Assembly (NCBI RefSeq): GCF_000375425.1
Contig: NZ_AQXG01000007.1
Location: 62,001-126,000, forward strand
Direction of reading: 5' to 3'
DNA from: Gracilimonas tropica DSM 19535
Lineage (GTDB): Bacteria > Bacteroidota > Rhodothermia > Balneolales > Balneolaceae
Length of the DNA stretch: 64,000 nucleotides
Shown piece after piece: positions 8,540-16,447 of the stretch. Below the pieces are notes generated by a model. It was given only the letters and a program-made list of their open reading frames with translations. It did no database searches and had not been told where the DNA came from. Position 1 is the stretch's first letter; every line of letters starts with the position of its first letter. Both the position numbers and the translations under genes were made by a program.

Positions 8540-8851
8540 ATGCACAATTATAAATACGACTTTAATCAAGGACAGAGAATATGCAAATCGTTCAATCATG
8601 AAACGGAAACAGAAGACCTACTATTTCAATGTCATAGTTATCTTATAACAGCTAATAAAGTTGTACTAGAAGCATATAACATAGAACCAACCTTGATTTA
8701 CAGTCGAGGAATGGGGCTATTTGAAAAGCTGAAGAAACATTTTCAAAATCCCCGATTGGACTACAGTAATATTGACCATATAGTGTTCTTTCTCGATTCT
8801 TTAAAGAATTGTACAGAGCATCTTGAGAAACATATACAGCAGCTTAATTAG
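8540..8851 (+). CDS. Hypothetical protein, 103 aa
   Basis: Not recognised. Mixed helical protein with no signal peptide or membrane segment; contains two Cys/His-bearing spots (CHSYL, NCTEHLEKH) that do not form a clear metal motif. Follows the 278-aa gene by 46 bases in the same direction, so the two may be co-transcribed. Confidence 0.65.
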   Translation: MHNYKYDFNQGQRICKSFNHETETEDLLFQCHSYLITANKVVLEAYNIEPTLIYSRGMGLFEKLKKHFQNPRLDYSNIDHIVFFLDSLKNCTEHLEKHIQQLN

Positions 8852-9090
8852 CACAATTCAAGCTCGGAAATGGCATATTTCTGGGCTTGGTTAATTTCAA
8901 TCTTGCCGATTTAGGTTCCATATCCTACCCCCGGGCCTTCTACCCAGTCTCCCTGCTTTGGGAGTTAATTTTTTCATAGGGTTCTTAGCGTTTTCGCAGG
9001 GAAAATCGGATTCTGAAATATTTTTTCCCAAAATTATAAAATCGATCTTATAGGATTACATGAATGAATAGTTCTTATGTCAATTAGTAA

Positions 9091-9429
9091 TTAGGTCAAG
9101 TCTTCTATTTCAGCTCTTGGTGCATCTCTTTTAACAGCTGCTTTTCCATTATCTCGAGCAGAAGCGGTTGTATACATTTCACTGGTGCCAATGATCTCAT
9201 AATTAGAAGCTTTCAAGTTGAAGTAGTGTTGGCCATTTACTGATGTCTTATCTTCATAACGATAATCGTACTGCGAATTTGTCTTAACAGATTCAATCCC
9301 GTTTAAACATGATTGCTTGGTCGTATATCCTTCACCGCTCAAAATATTTTCGCCATTTCTTGCTTTGAGTCGATAATAATATTCTCGATTTGATGTGCTT
9401 CTGAATACTTGAAACTTAGGATTTTGCAT
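9091..9429 (-). CDS. YegP/DUF1508-family protein with two repeats
   Basis: 112 residues made of two copies of the DUF1508 fold: FQVFRS...YYYRLKARNGENIL...GYTTKQSCLNGIESVK and then the second unit HYFNLKASNYEIIGTSEMY. This matches the small, widespread YegP family, whose role is unknown. The gene reads on the minus strand just downstream of the RadC-like gene, with 107 bases between, and an inverted-repeat-like TAGTAGTTACTA element lies directly upstream of its start. Confidence 0.85.
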   Translation of the reverse strand: MQNPKFQVFRSTSNREYYYRLKARNGENILSGEGYTTKQSCLNGIESVKTNSQYDYRYEDKTSVNGQHYFNLKASNYEIIGTSEMYTTASARDNGKAAVKRDAPRAEIEDLT

Positions 9430-9447
9430 TTTGCTCCATGGTTTAGT

Positions 9448-9459
9448 TAGTAGTTACTA
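9448..9459. promoter_or_regulatory. TAGTAGTTACTA motif shared with the left arm site
   Basis: Twelve bases identical to 4160-4171 inside the left arm motif, here 19 bases upstream of the DUF1508 gene start. Palindromic in character; may be bound by the same protein as the ends of the element. Confidence 0.35.
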
Positions 9460-9536
9460 ATAGTTAGAGCGATCTCAAAGCAATCCCTTACAGTTTATTT
9501 TAGATTCTAATGTAAAAAGAGAGCAATTGCCCTCCT

Positions 9537-9980
9537 TTACATCAGTCCTTCATTTCTCAGAGAGGTAAAACCTGAACGGTAGATAATGAGATGATCATCA
9601 ATATGGATAGAAAGCAATTTTCCCGCTTCTACCGCTCGTTTAGATAGCTGTACATCCGCCGAACTAGGCTTGGGGTTTGAGCTGGGGTGATTATGCGCCA
9701 AAATTAGCGACTTGGCTTTGCCCAGCAGCGCAACCTGAAAGATGGAAGCCATATCAACGATAGTAGCTGTGGCACCACCGGAGCTAACAAGATTCCATCC
9801 GAGAACTTGCTTCTGATTGTCGAGCAAAATTATTACGAACTCCTCTTTCAATTCCAAGTGATCATCATTCCATATTGATCTCAGGTATGCAGCTGCTTCA
9901 TCTGGAGAGGTAATAGTAGGCAAGCTATCAATGGGAACAGTTGACTTGTATGAAAGGGATACTTCAGCGATTTTAGGCAT
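9537..9980 (-). CDS. Short RadC-like JAB/MPN-domain protein
   Basis: 147 residues comprising only the C-terminal JAB/MPN domain of RadC: the metal motif AHNHPSSNPKPSSAD (residues about 95-110) and the tail IDDHLIIYRSGFTSLR. It lacks the N-terminal helix-hairpin-helix part that the chromosomal RadC at 46053 has. Short RadC-like genes are a hallmark of plasmids and integrative elements, where they have unknown or anti-restriction-associated roles. Zinc ligands appear intact. The ATG at 9980 starts directly with the domain. Confidence 0.88.
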   Translation of the reverse strand: MPKIAEVSLSYKSTVPIDSLPTITSPDEAAAYLRSIWNDDHLELKEEFVIILLDNQKQVLGWNLVSSGGATATIVDMASIFQVALLGKAKSLILAHNHPSSNPKPSSADVQLSKRAVEAGKLLSIHIDDHLIIYRSGFTSLRNEGLM

Positions 9981-10253
9981 GGGTATAAGATTTGGTTGCG
10001 GTTTATGAAGGCAGTGCCTTCACTGTTCTTATACCTGAATTCATGGTGCTTTTTTGCGCTATTTATAGCTTCTGTCGTTTTCTCAAACAACTCTAGGAAT
10101 ATTGACATTGCTTTTATGTAGTTGATTTAATTGATGAAGATACTATCTTTCGAAAAGCTGTGATCAAGTTGTTTATAAAAGGGTAACAGAAATTATACTT
10201 AGTCTTATATGATGTATCTGGTCGCAGGTTTATGAATTTATGTTTTAAAAATC

Positions 10254-11342
10254 ATGAGTCGTTCAATGAAAATATACAATGATCATAATCTCTATATCTT
10301 AGGTGCTGGCTTCTCTTACGAAGCCAATATGCCATTAATGTCTACTTTTATTACTGAGCTTAAAAAAGCATACAATTGGTATCCAAAAGACTCCTATGCA
10401 AGGGATTCAATTGAAGCAATATTAAAATTTCGTCAGCTATCAACTTCTTCTGCCTATAGAGTAAATCTAGATTTAGATAATATTGAAGACTTATTTAGCC
10501 TGGCAGCTACTGATGGTTATGAAAGTATTAAGTTACTTAGAACGGGTTTATGTGCAACTCTTGAATACTGTAAAAAAACAGCCAAGAGACCAACTTATAG
10601 TGTTAATATTCGTGATGATGTTCCTTACTTGAATGCAAAGTTAGAAGGTCTGGATGACGGTATGGGGGGTAGAAAAAAAATAAATATCGACTCCTATGAT
10701 TATATCTCTTCAGTATTAAGCGGTATTGGCCAACAAAAAAATGACCAGATTAGCTCTATCATTTCATTTAATTATGACACAATCCTAGAAGATTCTTTAG
10801 AATCGATCGGTCAAGATTACACATACTGCCTAAAAGAGAAAGTTAGGGACATTGGAAAGCTAGATAAGACACCTCTTGTAAAATTGCACGGTTCCATGAA
10901 TTGGTTAAATAATGGAAAAGAAATCAGAATTAAATCATTTGATAAGATATTAGAAGACAAAAATACACCCTTTATTATACCACCGATTTGGACTAAAAGC
11001 TCTAGCGATGTTACTAATACATTATGGGGCAATGCTTTAGAATTAATTTCTAGTGCTACAAGAATTATTATAATTGGGTTTTCTTTACCGAAGACAGACC
11101 TCTTTTTTAGATATTTATTAGCATCTGGTCTTCAGGAAAATATATCATTACAGCACATTTATATTGTCAACCCTAATTACTCAGAAATTGAAGATGATGT
11201 AAATGATCTTTTTGCGAATAATAAAACTAAAGAGCTTGTTCATTCAATACCAAATGATACTACGAGGATATTTATTGGGTCAAAATTTAACGATTTAATT
11301 AATAGGCCATTCGATGAGCGAATTGATTCATTTACACGATAA
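10254..11342 (+). CDS. SIR2-like domain protein (candidate NAD-linked defence effector)
   Basis: A 362-residue protein with the SIR2-like Rossmann pattern: LYILGAGFSYEA near residue 13 (GAGxS nucleotide loop), SFNYDTILE near 170, VKLHGSMNWL near 205, FIIPPIWTK near 240 and RIIIIGFSLPKTD near 270. These are the signatures of stand-alone bacterial sirtuin-like proteins; related domains deplete NAD in anti-phage systems. No partner domain is fused and no Argonaute or HerA is adjacent. Base composition is very AT-rich compared with the chromosome. Defence is inferred from family and location; a housekeeping role cannot be excluded. An ATG 15 bases downstream (MKIYND) is an alternative start. Confidence 0.82.
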   Translation: MSRSMKIYNDHNLYILGAGFSYEANMPLMSTFITELKKAYNWYPKDSYARDSIEAILKFRQLSTSSAYRVNLDLDNIEDLFSLAATDGYESIKLLRTGLCATLEYCKKTAKRPTYSVNIRDDVPYLNAKLEGLDDGMGGRKKINIDSYDYISSVLSGIGQQKNDQISSIISFNYDTILEDSLESIGQDYTYCLKEKVRDIGKLDKTPLVKLHGSMNWLNNGKEIRIKSFDKILEDKNTPFIIPPIWTKSSSDVTNTLWGNALELISSATRIIIIGFSLPKTDLFFRYLLASGLQENISLQHIYIVNPNYSEIEDDVNDLFANNKTKELVHSIPNDTTRIFIGSKFNDLINRPFDERIDSFTR

Positions 11343-11565
11343 AATATACAAAACGTTTTAAATAAGTCGCGGACATGGTGTGATGAAGAATTGTTTCTAA
11401 GGAATTTATTTTGCTACTTCAAAAGAAATCTTAATTATTGCTTCCATTATGTGCTAGACGGGTATAAACAATAACTTTAGTAAGAATGTTTAGACTAAAT
11501 AATTCTTAAAACTATTTCTTTGCTATAATTAATAGTGTATGACAATAAACTAATTTAGAATAAAT

Positions 11566-11880
11566 ATGAACAGCATAAATACTATGGTCATTTGGGTAGC
11601 CTTTCGAAAGACAGAGATTGTGTATAAAGTCGATCCCATGATTAGAGATGTAATTTCTAGTAATCTAAATATTAAGACTCCTAAATCTTTAAAAGTTTCA
11701 ATCGATACAAAATCTGATTTAGAGCTTTATTATGGTAAAAATTTTCTTGAATCTCAGATTCCTACTTTACTTTTGGGCTTTCCTGCAAAGGAAATTTTTA
11801 AAAAATTTCATACCCAAAAAATTGAGTTTCGGAATTCAGCAGATAATGAATTAATCCATTCTATCAATAAAGATGGGTAA
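11566..11880 (+). CDS. Hypothetical protein, 104 aa, coupled to PD-(D/E)XK-like gene
   Basis: Not recognised. A small mixed alpha/beta protein with a VSIDTKSDLELYYG stretch. Its stop lies inside the next gene (8-base overlap with the ATG at 11873), so the two are almost certainly translated together. The pair, AT-rich and isolated by over 200 bases on both sides, resembles a two-gene toxin-antitoxin or small defence unit, but no family match is claimed. Confidence 0.7.
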   Translation: MNSINTMVIWVAFRKTEIVYKVDPMIRDVISSNLNIKTPKSLKVSIDTKSDLELYYGKNFLESQIPTLLLGFPAKEIFKKFHTQKIEFRNSADNELIHSINKDG

Positions 11881-12364
11881 AATAAAGAACTTATATACTG
11901 GCTTGGCTGGTGAACTTTCAGTTAGGGCTGAATTTGTACTATTAGGTTGGAATGTGGCTGTTCCAGAAATTGATACAGGTACTGATACATTTGTAATAGA
12001 TGATGAAAATGATAAATCAGAGAGAGTTCAAGTTAAAACAACATTTATCAATAATTCATCAAGAGGTTGGTCTTGTGGCGTAAATTTCAAGCGTTCTAAA
12101 CTTCGACCAGGATTATATGATGTGGATTACGCAATTTTTGCGTTGCGAGATGAACAAAATAATGAATGGAAGGCTCATATAGTTTTTAAAATAGATGACT
12201 TGTATTCTACTGTTATGGAAGCTGGTTATGACATTTTTGAAAATGACAAAAATCTACGAATCCCAATAAGATATTCAACTAAAGAAAATACCTACTACAT
12301 TAAAAGTGTAGATATATCATCCAAGATAGATGATTGGTCACATTGGCCTAAAATAGATCATTAG
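11873..12364 (+). CDS. PD-(D/E)XK endonuclease-like protein
   Basis: 163 residues. The N-terminal half reads TGLAGELSVRAEFVLLGWNV, then DTGTDTFVID, then RVQVKTT: a helix-borne Glu, an Asp about 20 residues on, and a Q-x-K strand, the spacing of small PD-(D/E)XK nucleases (PF11645/DUF4365-like). The rest forms beta strands with aromatic residues. Likely a DNA-acting nuclease, with the upstream 104-aa protein as partner. Catalysis is inferred from the motif only. Confidence 0.65.
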   Translation: MGKIKNLYTGLAGELSVRAEFVLLGWNVAVPEIDTGTDTFVIDDENDKSERVQVKTTFINNSSRGWSCGVNFKRSKLRPGLYDVDYAIFALRDEQNNEWKAHIVFKIDDLYSTVMEAGYDIFENDKNLRIPIRYSTKENTYYIKSVDISSKIDDWSHWPKIDH

Positions 12365-12571
12365 CAGCTTTTTATACGACAATGGTTTTATTGCGGATTT
12401 GACGGCTGTTTACTGATTTAAAGTGTGAATACTAAAATTAAATTCTATGCTTTAATTACATTTACAAGCAATAAGCCCAAGCCAGTTGAACCATAAACCG
12501 TCAGACTAGCTGAATCAACAATTAAGTTTTCTATACATTAATATATAGATCTACAAAACAAATGGGATTGA

Positions 12572-13360
12572 ATGGCTGAAAATTATCAATCTGATATAAG
12601 AGACATTATTCGTCAAATAATTGCCACTGTTCTTGGAGCAGGGGTGATTGCAATGATTGCTTTTCTTTGGACCCCATTCCGCTCAATTCTTTTGGAAACT
12701 GTATCAGCTCCGATATATCTATTTCTAATAATACTTGTAGTAATTATCTCTACAATATCTATAACCTATTCATACAGAAAAAAATCTTTTTTTCGGAACT
12801 ATGAGGCCCGGATCAAAGAATTAAAAGCAAAAGCAGCAACCGATAATTTGACTGATTTACCTGATCCTGAATCATTTCATCAACAACTTCGGGAAGAATA
12901 CGATATTGCTGTCGAAAAATTTAAGAATGGTCATTCTTATGATCTTACTTTAATTATCGTAGATATCGATAACTTTAAAGAGATTAATGACAATATAAGT
13001 TATGATGCAGGTGATGAAATATTGACAAGTTTTGCATCTCTTCTTAAAACAAATCTAAGAGGGGCAAATGATTATGTAGGCAAATACCGAAAAGGCGATG
13101 AATTTGGTATTATTTTACCTGATACTACCTTAATCCAAGCTAGAGAAGGTGTCGCCGAAAGACTTAGAGGAAAAGTGATTGAGCCCCATAAGTTTGAAGT
13201 ACGCAACAATGGAGAACCTATCCCTTGGAGTCTAACAATGAGTGCTGGGTTAACAAATTTAAAACCTAAAGAGTCGCTTGATTCTTTCATTAATCGAGCT
13301 GAAGAAGCTTTGCGTTCAGCCAAAAAATCGGGTAAAAATACGGTAAGGCGCTTACCTTAA
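12572..13360 (+). CDS. Membrane-anchored GGDEF-like protein with altered active-site loop
   Basis: 262 residues. Two membrane helices lie at about 13-32 and 43-66, then a linker coiled region (about 70-95) and a GGDEF-type cyclase domain: IIVDIDNFKEIND (metal Asp and substrate Asn region) and the signature loop KYRKGDEFG. The first Gly of GG is Lys and the loop appears one residue longer than usual, and the upstream product-binding RxxD is RGAND (RxxxD). It could still make a cyclic nucleotide, make a different one, or be inactive. It follows the SIR2-like and PD-(D/E)XK genes on the same strand; a link between them is speculative. Confidence 0.8.
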   Translation: MAENYQSDIRDIIRQIIATVLGAGVIAMIAFLWTPFRSILLETVSAPIYLFLIILVVIISTISITYSYRKKSFFRNYEARIKELKAKAATDNLTDLPDPESFHQQLREEYDIAVEKFKNGHSYDLTLIIVDIDNFKEINDNISYDAGDEILTSFASLLKTNLRGANDYVGKYRKGDEFGIILPDTTLIQAREGVAERLRGKVIEPHKFEVRNNGEPIPWSLTMSAGLTNLKPKESLDSFINRAEEALRSAKKSGKNTVRRLP

Positions 13361-13456
13361 CGCTACATAACTAGAGAACACATTAAGAGGGAAGGCCTCA
13401 CTTAGTGATGCCAACTATTTAATTTAGTTCCTCTTCTTTAATTGTTTAATAACGCG

Positions 13457-13488
13457 AGACTCTGCCCAGGAATCGGCGTCTTTTTTTT
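13457..13488 (+). terminator. Intrinsic terminator (imperfect stem)
   Basis: AGAC...GCC paired with GGC.GTCT around a small loop, followed by eight T (13481-13488). About 100 bases after the GGDEF-like gene. Confidence 0.6.
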
Positions 13489-13505
13489 GATTAAACATTA
13501 CTTGT

Positions 13506-13525
13506 TGAAGTGGTAAAGTGATAAA
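13506..13525 (-). repeat. CCACT-N3-CCACT motif, copy 2 (inverted)
   Basis: On the minus strand TCACT and CCACT are spaced 8 bp (13517-13521 and 13509-13513), followed by TCAA. Faces copy 3 across 100 bases. Confidence 0.55.
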
Positions 13526-13618
13526 CTTTTTAAGAATTAAGTTCTGAGCATACCTTTTGCGTCACCCCTTCCATAGTACACTGTGTGTGATCCTATTCAG
13601 AATTAAAAGCATCAAATC

Positions 13619-13638
13619 CTAACCACTTTACCACTCTC
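13619..13638 (+). repeat. CCACT-N3-CCACT motif, copy 3
   Basis: CCACT at 13623 and 13631, flanked by CTAA before and CTCAA after. Lies 83 bases upstream of the DUF932 gene. Confidence 0.55.
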
Positions 13639-13682
13639 AATTTCCGGTTTTCGCAAAAAATTGACATTTCTTGGCATAAGAA

Positions 13683-13702
13683 TAGTGTTCATATAAACAC
13701 TA
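13683..13702. promoter_or_regulatory. Operator-like palindrome upstream of DUF932 gene
   Basis: TAGTGTT, six-base centre CATATA, AACACTA: a perfect 7-bp inverted repeat 18 bases before the ATG at 13721. Probable repressor site for the recombination operon. Confidence 0.5.
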
Positions 13703-13720
13703 ATTCTTAACCCAATCACA

Positions 13721-14464
13721 ATGACTACTCAACTACTCACACAATGCGGTTCCCGACGCTGTTCGCTTGAACAACTTCTTACCATACCGGAGCCCGAAAA
13801 AACCAAATCATATACACCGCTAAATCATTATGATTTTGCAGTCAACATACTCACCATTGCCTCTGACCTGCTAAAGGGCTATCGCTTTGATCGGGACTCC
13901 TATGCCCTCAGCTCAGACGGGCAAAAAATGTTCGGTGTGATCACATTTCGAAAAATCAATCCAGGCCCTGACGAAGAACTCAAAGTCGCTATTGGATTGC
14001 GTAATAGTTACAACAAAACAATGTCTGCCGGGCTAGTTATCGGAAGTACCGTTTTGGTATGTGATAACCTGGTCTTTTCTGGCGATATCAAAGTCATGCG
14101 TAAGCATCAAGGCGAAGACATGCACGAAGATCTCCATGATCAGATCGTAACGGCCATCTACAAAAGCCAGCATAACTTCCATCAGATCAGTGAGGATGTT
14201 CAGGCCATGAAAAACCGAACCATGACCCAGAAGCAGAAGTACGAGTTCATAGGTCTGCTTACTGGAGAAGGTGTTCTGTCTGCCACTCAGTCCTCAGCAG
14301 CTTATAAAGAACTCTGGAAACCCTCTCATGAAGAGTTCAAAGTAGATACCCTTTGGGCGGGCTATAATTGTGCAACGGAAGCTCTGAAGAGCTCACCAGT
14401 GCATCAAATCATTCAACGCCACAGCGCCCTTCACAAAATCACAAAGGGGCTGTATCTCAACTAA
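13721..14464 (+). CDS. DUF932-like protein of mobile elements
   Basis: 247 residues. The central region IGLRNSYNKTMSAG...VLVCDNLVFSGD (about 105-150) matches the DUF932 family common in phages, plasmids and conjugative elements, usually near recombination or replication genes. Biochemical role unknown. No signal peptide. It begins an operon-like series (43-aa protein, YqaJ exonuclease, 169-aa protein) with more balanced base composition than the AT-rich cargo, suggesting it belongs to the older element core. An operator-like palindrome lies just upstream. Confidence 0.75.
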   Translation: MTTQLLTQCGSRRCSLEQLLTIPEPEKTKSYTPLNHYDFAVNILTIASDLLKGYRFDRDSYALSSDGQKMFGVITFRKINPGPDEELKVAIGLRNSYNKTMSAGLVIGSTVLVCDNLVFSGDIKVMRKHQGEDMHEDLHDQIVTAIYKSQHNFHQISEDVQAMKNRTMTQKQKYEFIGLLTGEGVLSATQSSAAYKELWKPSHEEFKVDTLWAGYNCATEALKSSPVHQIIQRHSALHKITKGLYLN

Positions 14465-14466
14465 TC

Positions 14467-14598
14467 ATGGCACGAATAGACCGGCTCATTCTCATACTGG
14501 GTGAGCTATCTAAAGAGGCAGCTTTATTGCTATTTGCCGCTTGGGTAGAGCACAGGAAAAAGAAAAAATCAAACGACAACAACAAGCCTTCAGACTAA
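14467..14598 (+). CDS. Small protein, 43 aa, hydrophobic helix with basic tail
   Basis: Starts with the ATG two bases after the DUF932 stop: MARIDRLILILGELSKEA, then LLLFAAWVEHRKKKKS. One hydrophobic or amphipathic helix followed by a Lys-rich tail, so possibly membrane-associated. The longer reading frame beginning at 14368 overlaps DUF932 in another frame and is rejected. Its stop codon lies within the terminator hairpin that follows. No family recognised. Confidence 0.6.
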   Translation: MARIDRLILILGELSKEAALLLFAAWVEHRKKKKSNDNNKPSD

Positions 14599-14615
14599 AA
14601 ACTGGAGGCTTTTTT
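14584..14615 (+). terminator. Intrinsic terminator after the 43-aa gene
   Basis: AAGCCTTCAG paired with CTGGAGGCTT around an 8-nt loop (one G-T pair), running straight into a T-run (14609-14615). It separates the DUF932 part from the exonuclease part. Confidence 0.8.
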
Positions 14616-14628
14616 ATATGAGTAAACT

Positions 14629-14648
14629 TTCACCACTTAACCACTGAA
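14629..14648 (+). repeat. CCACT-N3-CCACT motif, copy 4
   Basis: CCACT at 14633 and 14641 followed by GAA; only a few bases before the exonuclease start codon at 14651, where it would overlap the ribosome-loading region. Confidence 0.6.
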
Positions 14649-14650
14649 TT

Positions 14651-15577
14651 ATGAATCTACAAGAACTAAAGCCACCAGCGGACTTCTCGATACAGAGAAG
14701 ATCCTACATCGGAGGAAGCGACTGTGCCGCGATTTTGCAAGAGTCTCAGTATTCCACTCCCCTACAAATCTGGATGCGTAAGAAAGGCATCCTGCCACCA
14801 ATCAAAGATAATCCCATCATGGATTTTGGGCATTACTTTGAACCTCAGCTTGCAGCGCATTTCGAGCAGGTTACAGGCTTAAAAACGCGACAGGTAAATC
14901 AGCCATTTACAAGTGAAAAACACAGCTTTTTAAAAGCCAACATAGACAGGCAAGTGTTAGCTGGCAAAGGCTTAGATAGTACAGCTGTGCTTGAGCTAAA
15001 AACTTCAACAAGCCAGAGATATAAAACCTTAGAAGGTGGCATCGACAGAGCTTGGTATATGCAAATTCAGCACTATTTAGGAATCACCTTTTATAAAAAA
15101 TGCTTCCTCCAAGTGTACCTTCGTGATACGTGCGAGTTCTTAGAGCCACAGATCATTGAGCCCGACTACGAGCTAATTGAAGACATGACAGCTAAGCTGG
15201 TCGATTGGTGGCAAACCTATATGGAAGGCGACCAAAGGCCGGAACCGATAAATGGCGATGATGCACTTTATCTATACCCGGAAAGCACCCCTGAAAAGGT
15301 CGTAGAAATTACACCTGCTGGCTATGCGCTATATCAGGAGCTTACTGAGATCAGAGATCGCAAGGTCGACCTTATCAAACAGGAAGAATACCTGAAGACC
15401 AAGCTCAAGGATAAGCTCGGTAAAGCAGAACGGTTGGTCTGTGGTGGCAAGACGCTTGTCTCCTGGAAGAGCCAGTCTACCACCCGGCTTGACTCCAAAG
15501 CCATCCGGCGCGAGAAACCAGAATTATTCAAACAATACTCTAAAACCACAAAGACAAGGAGGTTCCTATGTCATTAA
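14651..15577 (+). CDS. YqaJ/lambda-exonuclease family recombinase nuclease
   Basis: 308 residues. N-terminal RRSYIGGSDCAAILQ (GGSD motif, residues about 18-30), HYFEPQLAAHFE (catalytic Glu near 62), NIDRQV (Asp near 98) and VLELKTS (ELK near 115) are the diagnostic PD-(D/E)XK features of YqaJ/lambda Exo. It digests one strand of double-stranded DNA ends to provide single strands for annealing-type recombination. The C-terminal third is a charged coiled region. The stop overlaps the next gene by 10 bases. No RecT-like annealing protein is recognised next to it. Confidence 0.88.
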   Translation: MNLQELKPPADFSIQRRSYIGGSDCAAILQESQYSTPLQIWMRKKGILPPIKDNPIMDFGHYFEPQLAAHFEQVTGLKTRQVNQPFTSEKHSFLKANIDRQVLAGKGLDSTAVLELKTSTSQRYKTLEGGIDRAWYMQIQHYLGITFYKKCFLQVYLRDTCEFLEPQIIEPDYELIEDMTAKLVDWWQTYMEGDQRPEPINGDDALYLYPESTPEKVVEITPAGYALYQELTEIRDRKVDLIKQEEYLKTKLKDKLGKAERLVCGGKTLVSWKSQSTTRLDSKAIRREKPELFKQYSKTTKTRRFLCH

Positions 15578-16077
15578 TAGTTAAACACGACCCCAATCAA
15601 TACAGCCTATGTCCGGAAGGGTTGCATAAGGCACAGATTACCACCATCGAACCACTCAATGAGGTGGAAACTCCATTCGGAGTTAAAAATCAAATAAGCA
15701 TTATTGTAGAGACTGAAATCACCGATGAAGAGGGCAAGCCGTACACGCTTGCAACTCGCTTCAATCGGAGTTTGCATGAAAAGGCAAGTTTGAGACAAAC
15801 CTTAGAACGCTTAAACGGGCGGAGGTTTACTCCCGAGCAGCTTCATGAGGGGATTGATCTCGAAGCTTTTCTGGGAAGGCATTGTAATATACTTGTGGTG
15901 CACAACCCAACTGAAGATCGCGTGTATGCCAACATAGACGTGTTTATGCCTTACAACGAAGCCAGTAGCCAAGTGGCGAAGAATGCTAAAAACTCTTCTG
16001 GAGAAATGATGAGGTTGAATAACCGGCCTGATTCTATAGAATCAGAAGAGTACTCAGAATTGATGAACAGTCAATAA
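15568..16077 (+). CDS. Phage-type protein coupled to exonuclease, possible ssDNA-associated protein
   Basis: 169 residues. N-terminal two thirds are beta-rich (EGLHKAQITTIEPLNEVETPFG, KNQISIIVETEI, CNILVVHNPTEDRVYANID), the profile of an OB-fold or DUF669-like phage protein; the last 40 residues are polar and disordered with an acidic end (ESEEYSELMNSQ), as in single-strand-binding proteins. Start overlaps the exonuclease stop by 10 bases, so a common recombination role is likely. The family is not firmly identified. Confidence 0.65.
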   Translation: MSLIVKHDPNQYSLCPEGLHKAQITTIEPLNEVETPFGVKNQISIIVETEITDEEGKPYTLATRFNRSLHEKASLRQTLERLNGRRFTPEQLHEGIDLEAFLGRHCNILVVHNPTEDRVYANIDVFMPYNEASSQVAKNAKNSSGEMMRLNNRPDSIESEEYSELMNSQ

Positions 16078-16116
16078 AAACCAGCTAGCCTAAAAATGCA
16101 ATGAAGGAGAAGGAGT

Positions 16117-16368
16117 TTACTCTCCTTCTTTCTTTTCTAGTTCTTTTTCGATGAGACTCACAATAGCAGATGCTTTCGTTTTAAGGGCAGGAGCTAATTT
16201 GAGCAATACATCCAATGATGGAAGTCTTTCTCTTCGTTCAGTTCGATCAATCATGCTTCTGCTCAATCCAGATTGGGCTGCCAACTCCTCCTGAGAGAAT
16301 CCTTTCTCTTCCCGAAGTCTCCGAATGACTATAGAAGTCGCTTCCAATAACTCTGCATCGTATTTCAT
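16117..16368 (-). CDS. XRE-family HTH repressor
   Basis: 83 residues from the ATG at 16368 (MKYDAELLEAT). Classical Cro/CI helix-turn-helix: RRLREEKGFSQEELAAQSGL...IDRTERRERLPSLDVLLKLA. An upstream start at 16410 would add 14 residues across the inverted repeat at 16401-16420 and is less likely. Divergent from the lipoprotein gene at 16448; the 79-base gap holds the inverted repeat, so autoregulation and control of the divergent genes are inferred. Confidence 0.85.
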   Translation of the reverse strand: MKYDAELLEATSIVIRRLREEKGFSQEELAAQSGLSRSMIDRTERRERLPSLDVLLKLAPALKTKASAIVSLIEKELEKKEGE

Positions 16369-16400
16369 AAAAGAAAGATGCAGGGAAAACAAACTTGCAT

Positions 16401-16420
16401 TTGCTGTCAACTGTCAGCAA
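16401..16420. promoter_or_regulatory. Operator-like inverted repeat between XRE and lipoprotein genes
   Basis: TTGCTGTCAACTGTCAGCAA: outer six bases of each arm fully complementary plus CA/TG inside. Lies in the divergent promoter gap, 33 bases from the XRE start. Confidence 0.6.
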
Positions 16421-16447
16421 ATTAATTCCAAACCAATACTTAACACT

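Larger units (their letters stand above)
13361..13720. other. Regulatory segment of 360 bp, no gene
   Basis: Contains a complementary pair around 13388-13438 (GAGGGAA...TTCCTC), an intrinsic terminator (13457-13488), two facing CCACT-N3-CCACT motifs (13506-13525 inverted, 13619-13638 direct) and a perfect palindrome (13683-13702) in front of the DUF932 gene. Confidence 0.6.

Noticed and set aside
9881..10108. Minus-strand ORF of 75 codons upstream of the RadC-like gene
   Set aside because: Its last third overlaps the RadC-like coding region in another frame, and the composition shows no domain. A short real leader gene cannot be fully excluded.
12572..13360. Cas10 or other CRISPR polymerase
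   Set aside because: No HD domain, no zinc ribbon, no Cas genes and no CRISPR array in the window; the membrane helices fit a GGDEF protein better.
14368..14598. Longer start for the 43-aa protein
   Set aside because: The first 33 codons lie inside the DUF932 gene in another frame; the ATG at 14467 directly after the stop is preferred.
16325..16447. Longer start for the lipoprotein gene
   Set aside because: It would overlap the XRE gene and the operator and hide the lipoprotein signal peptide that begins at 16448.
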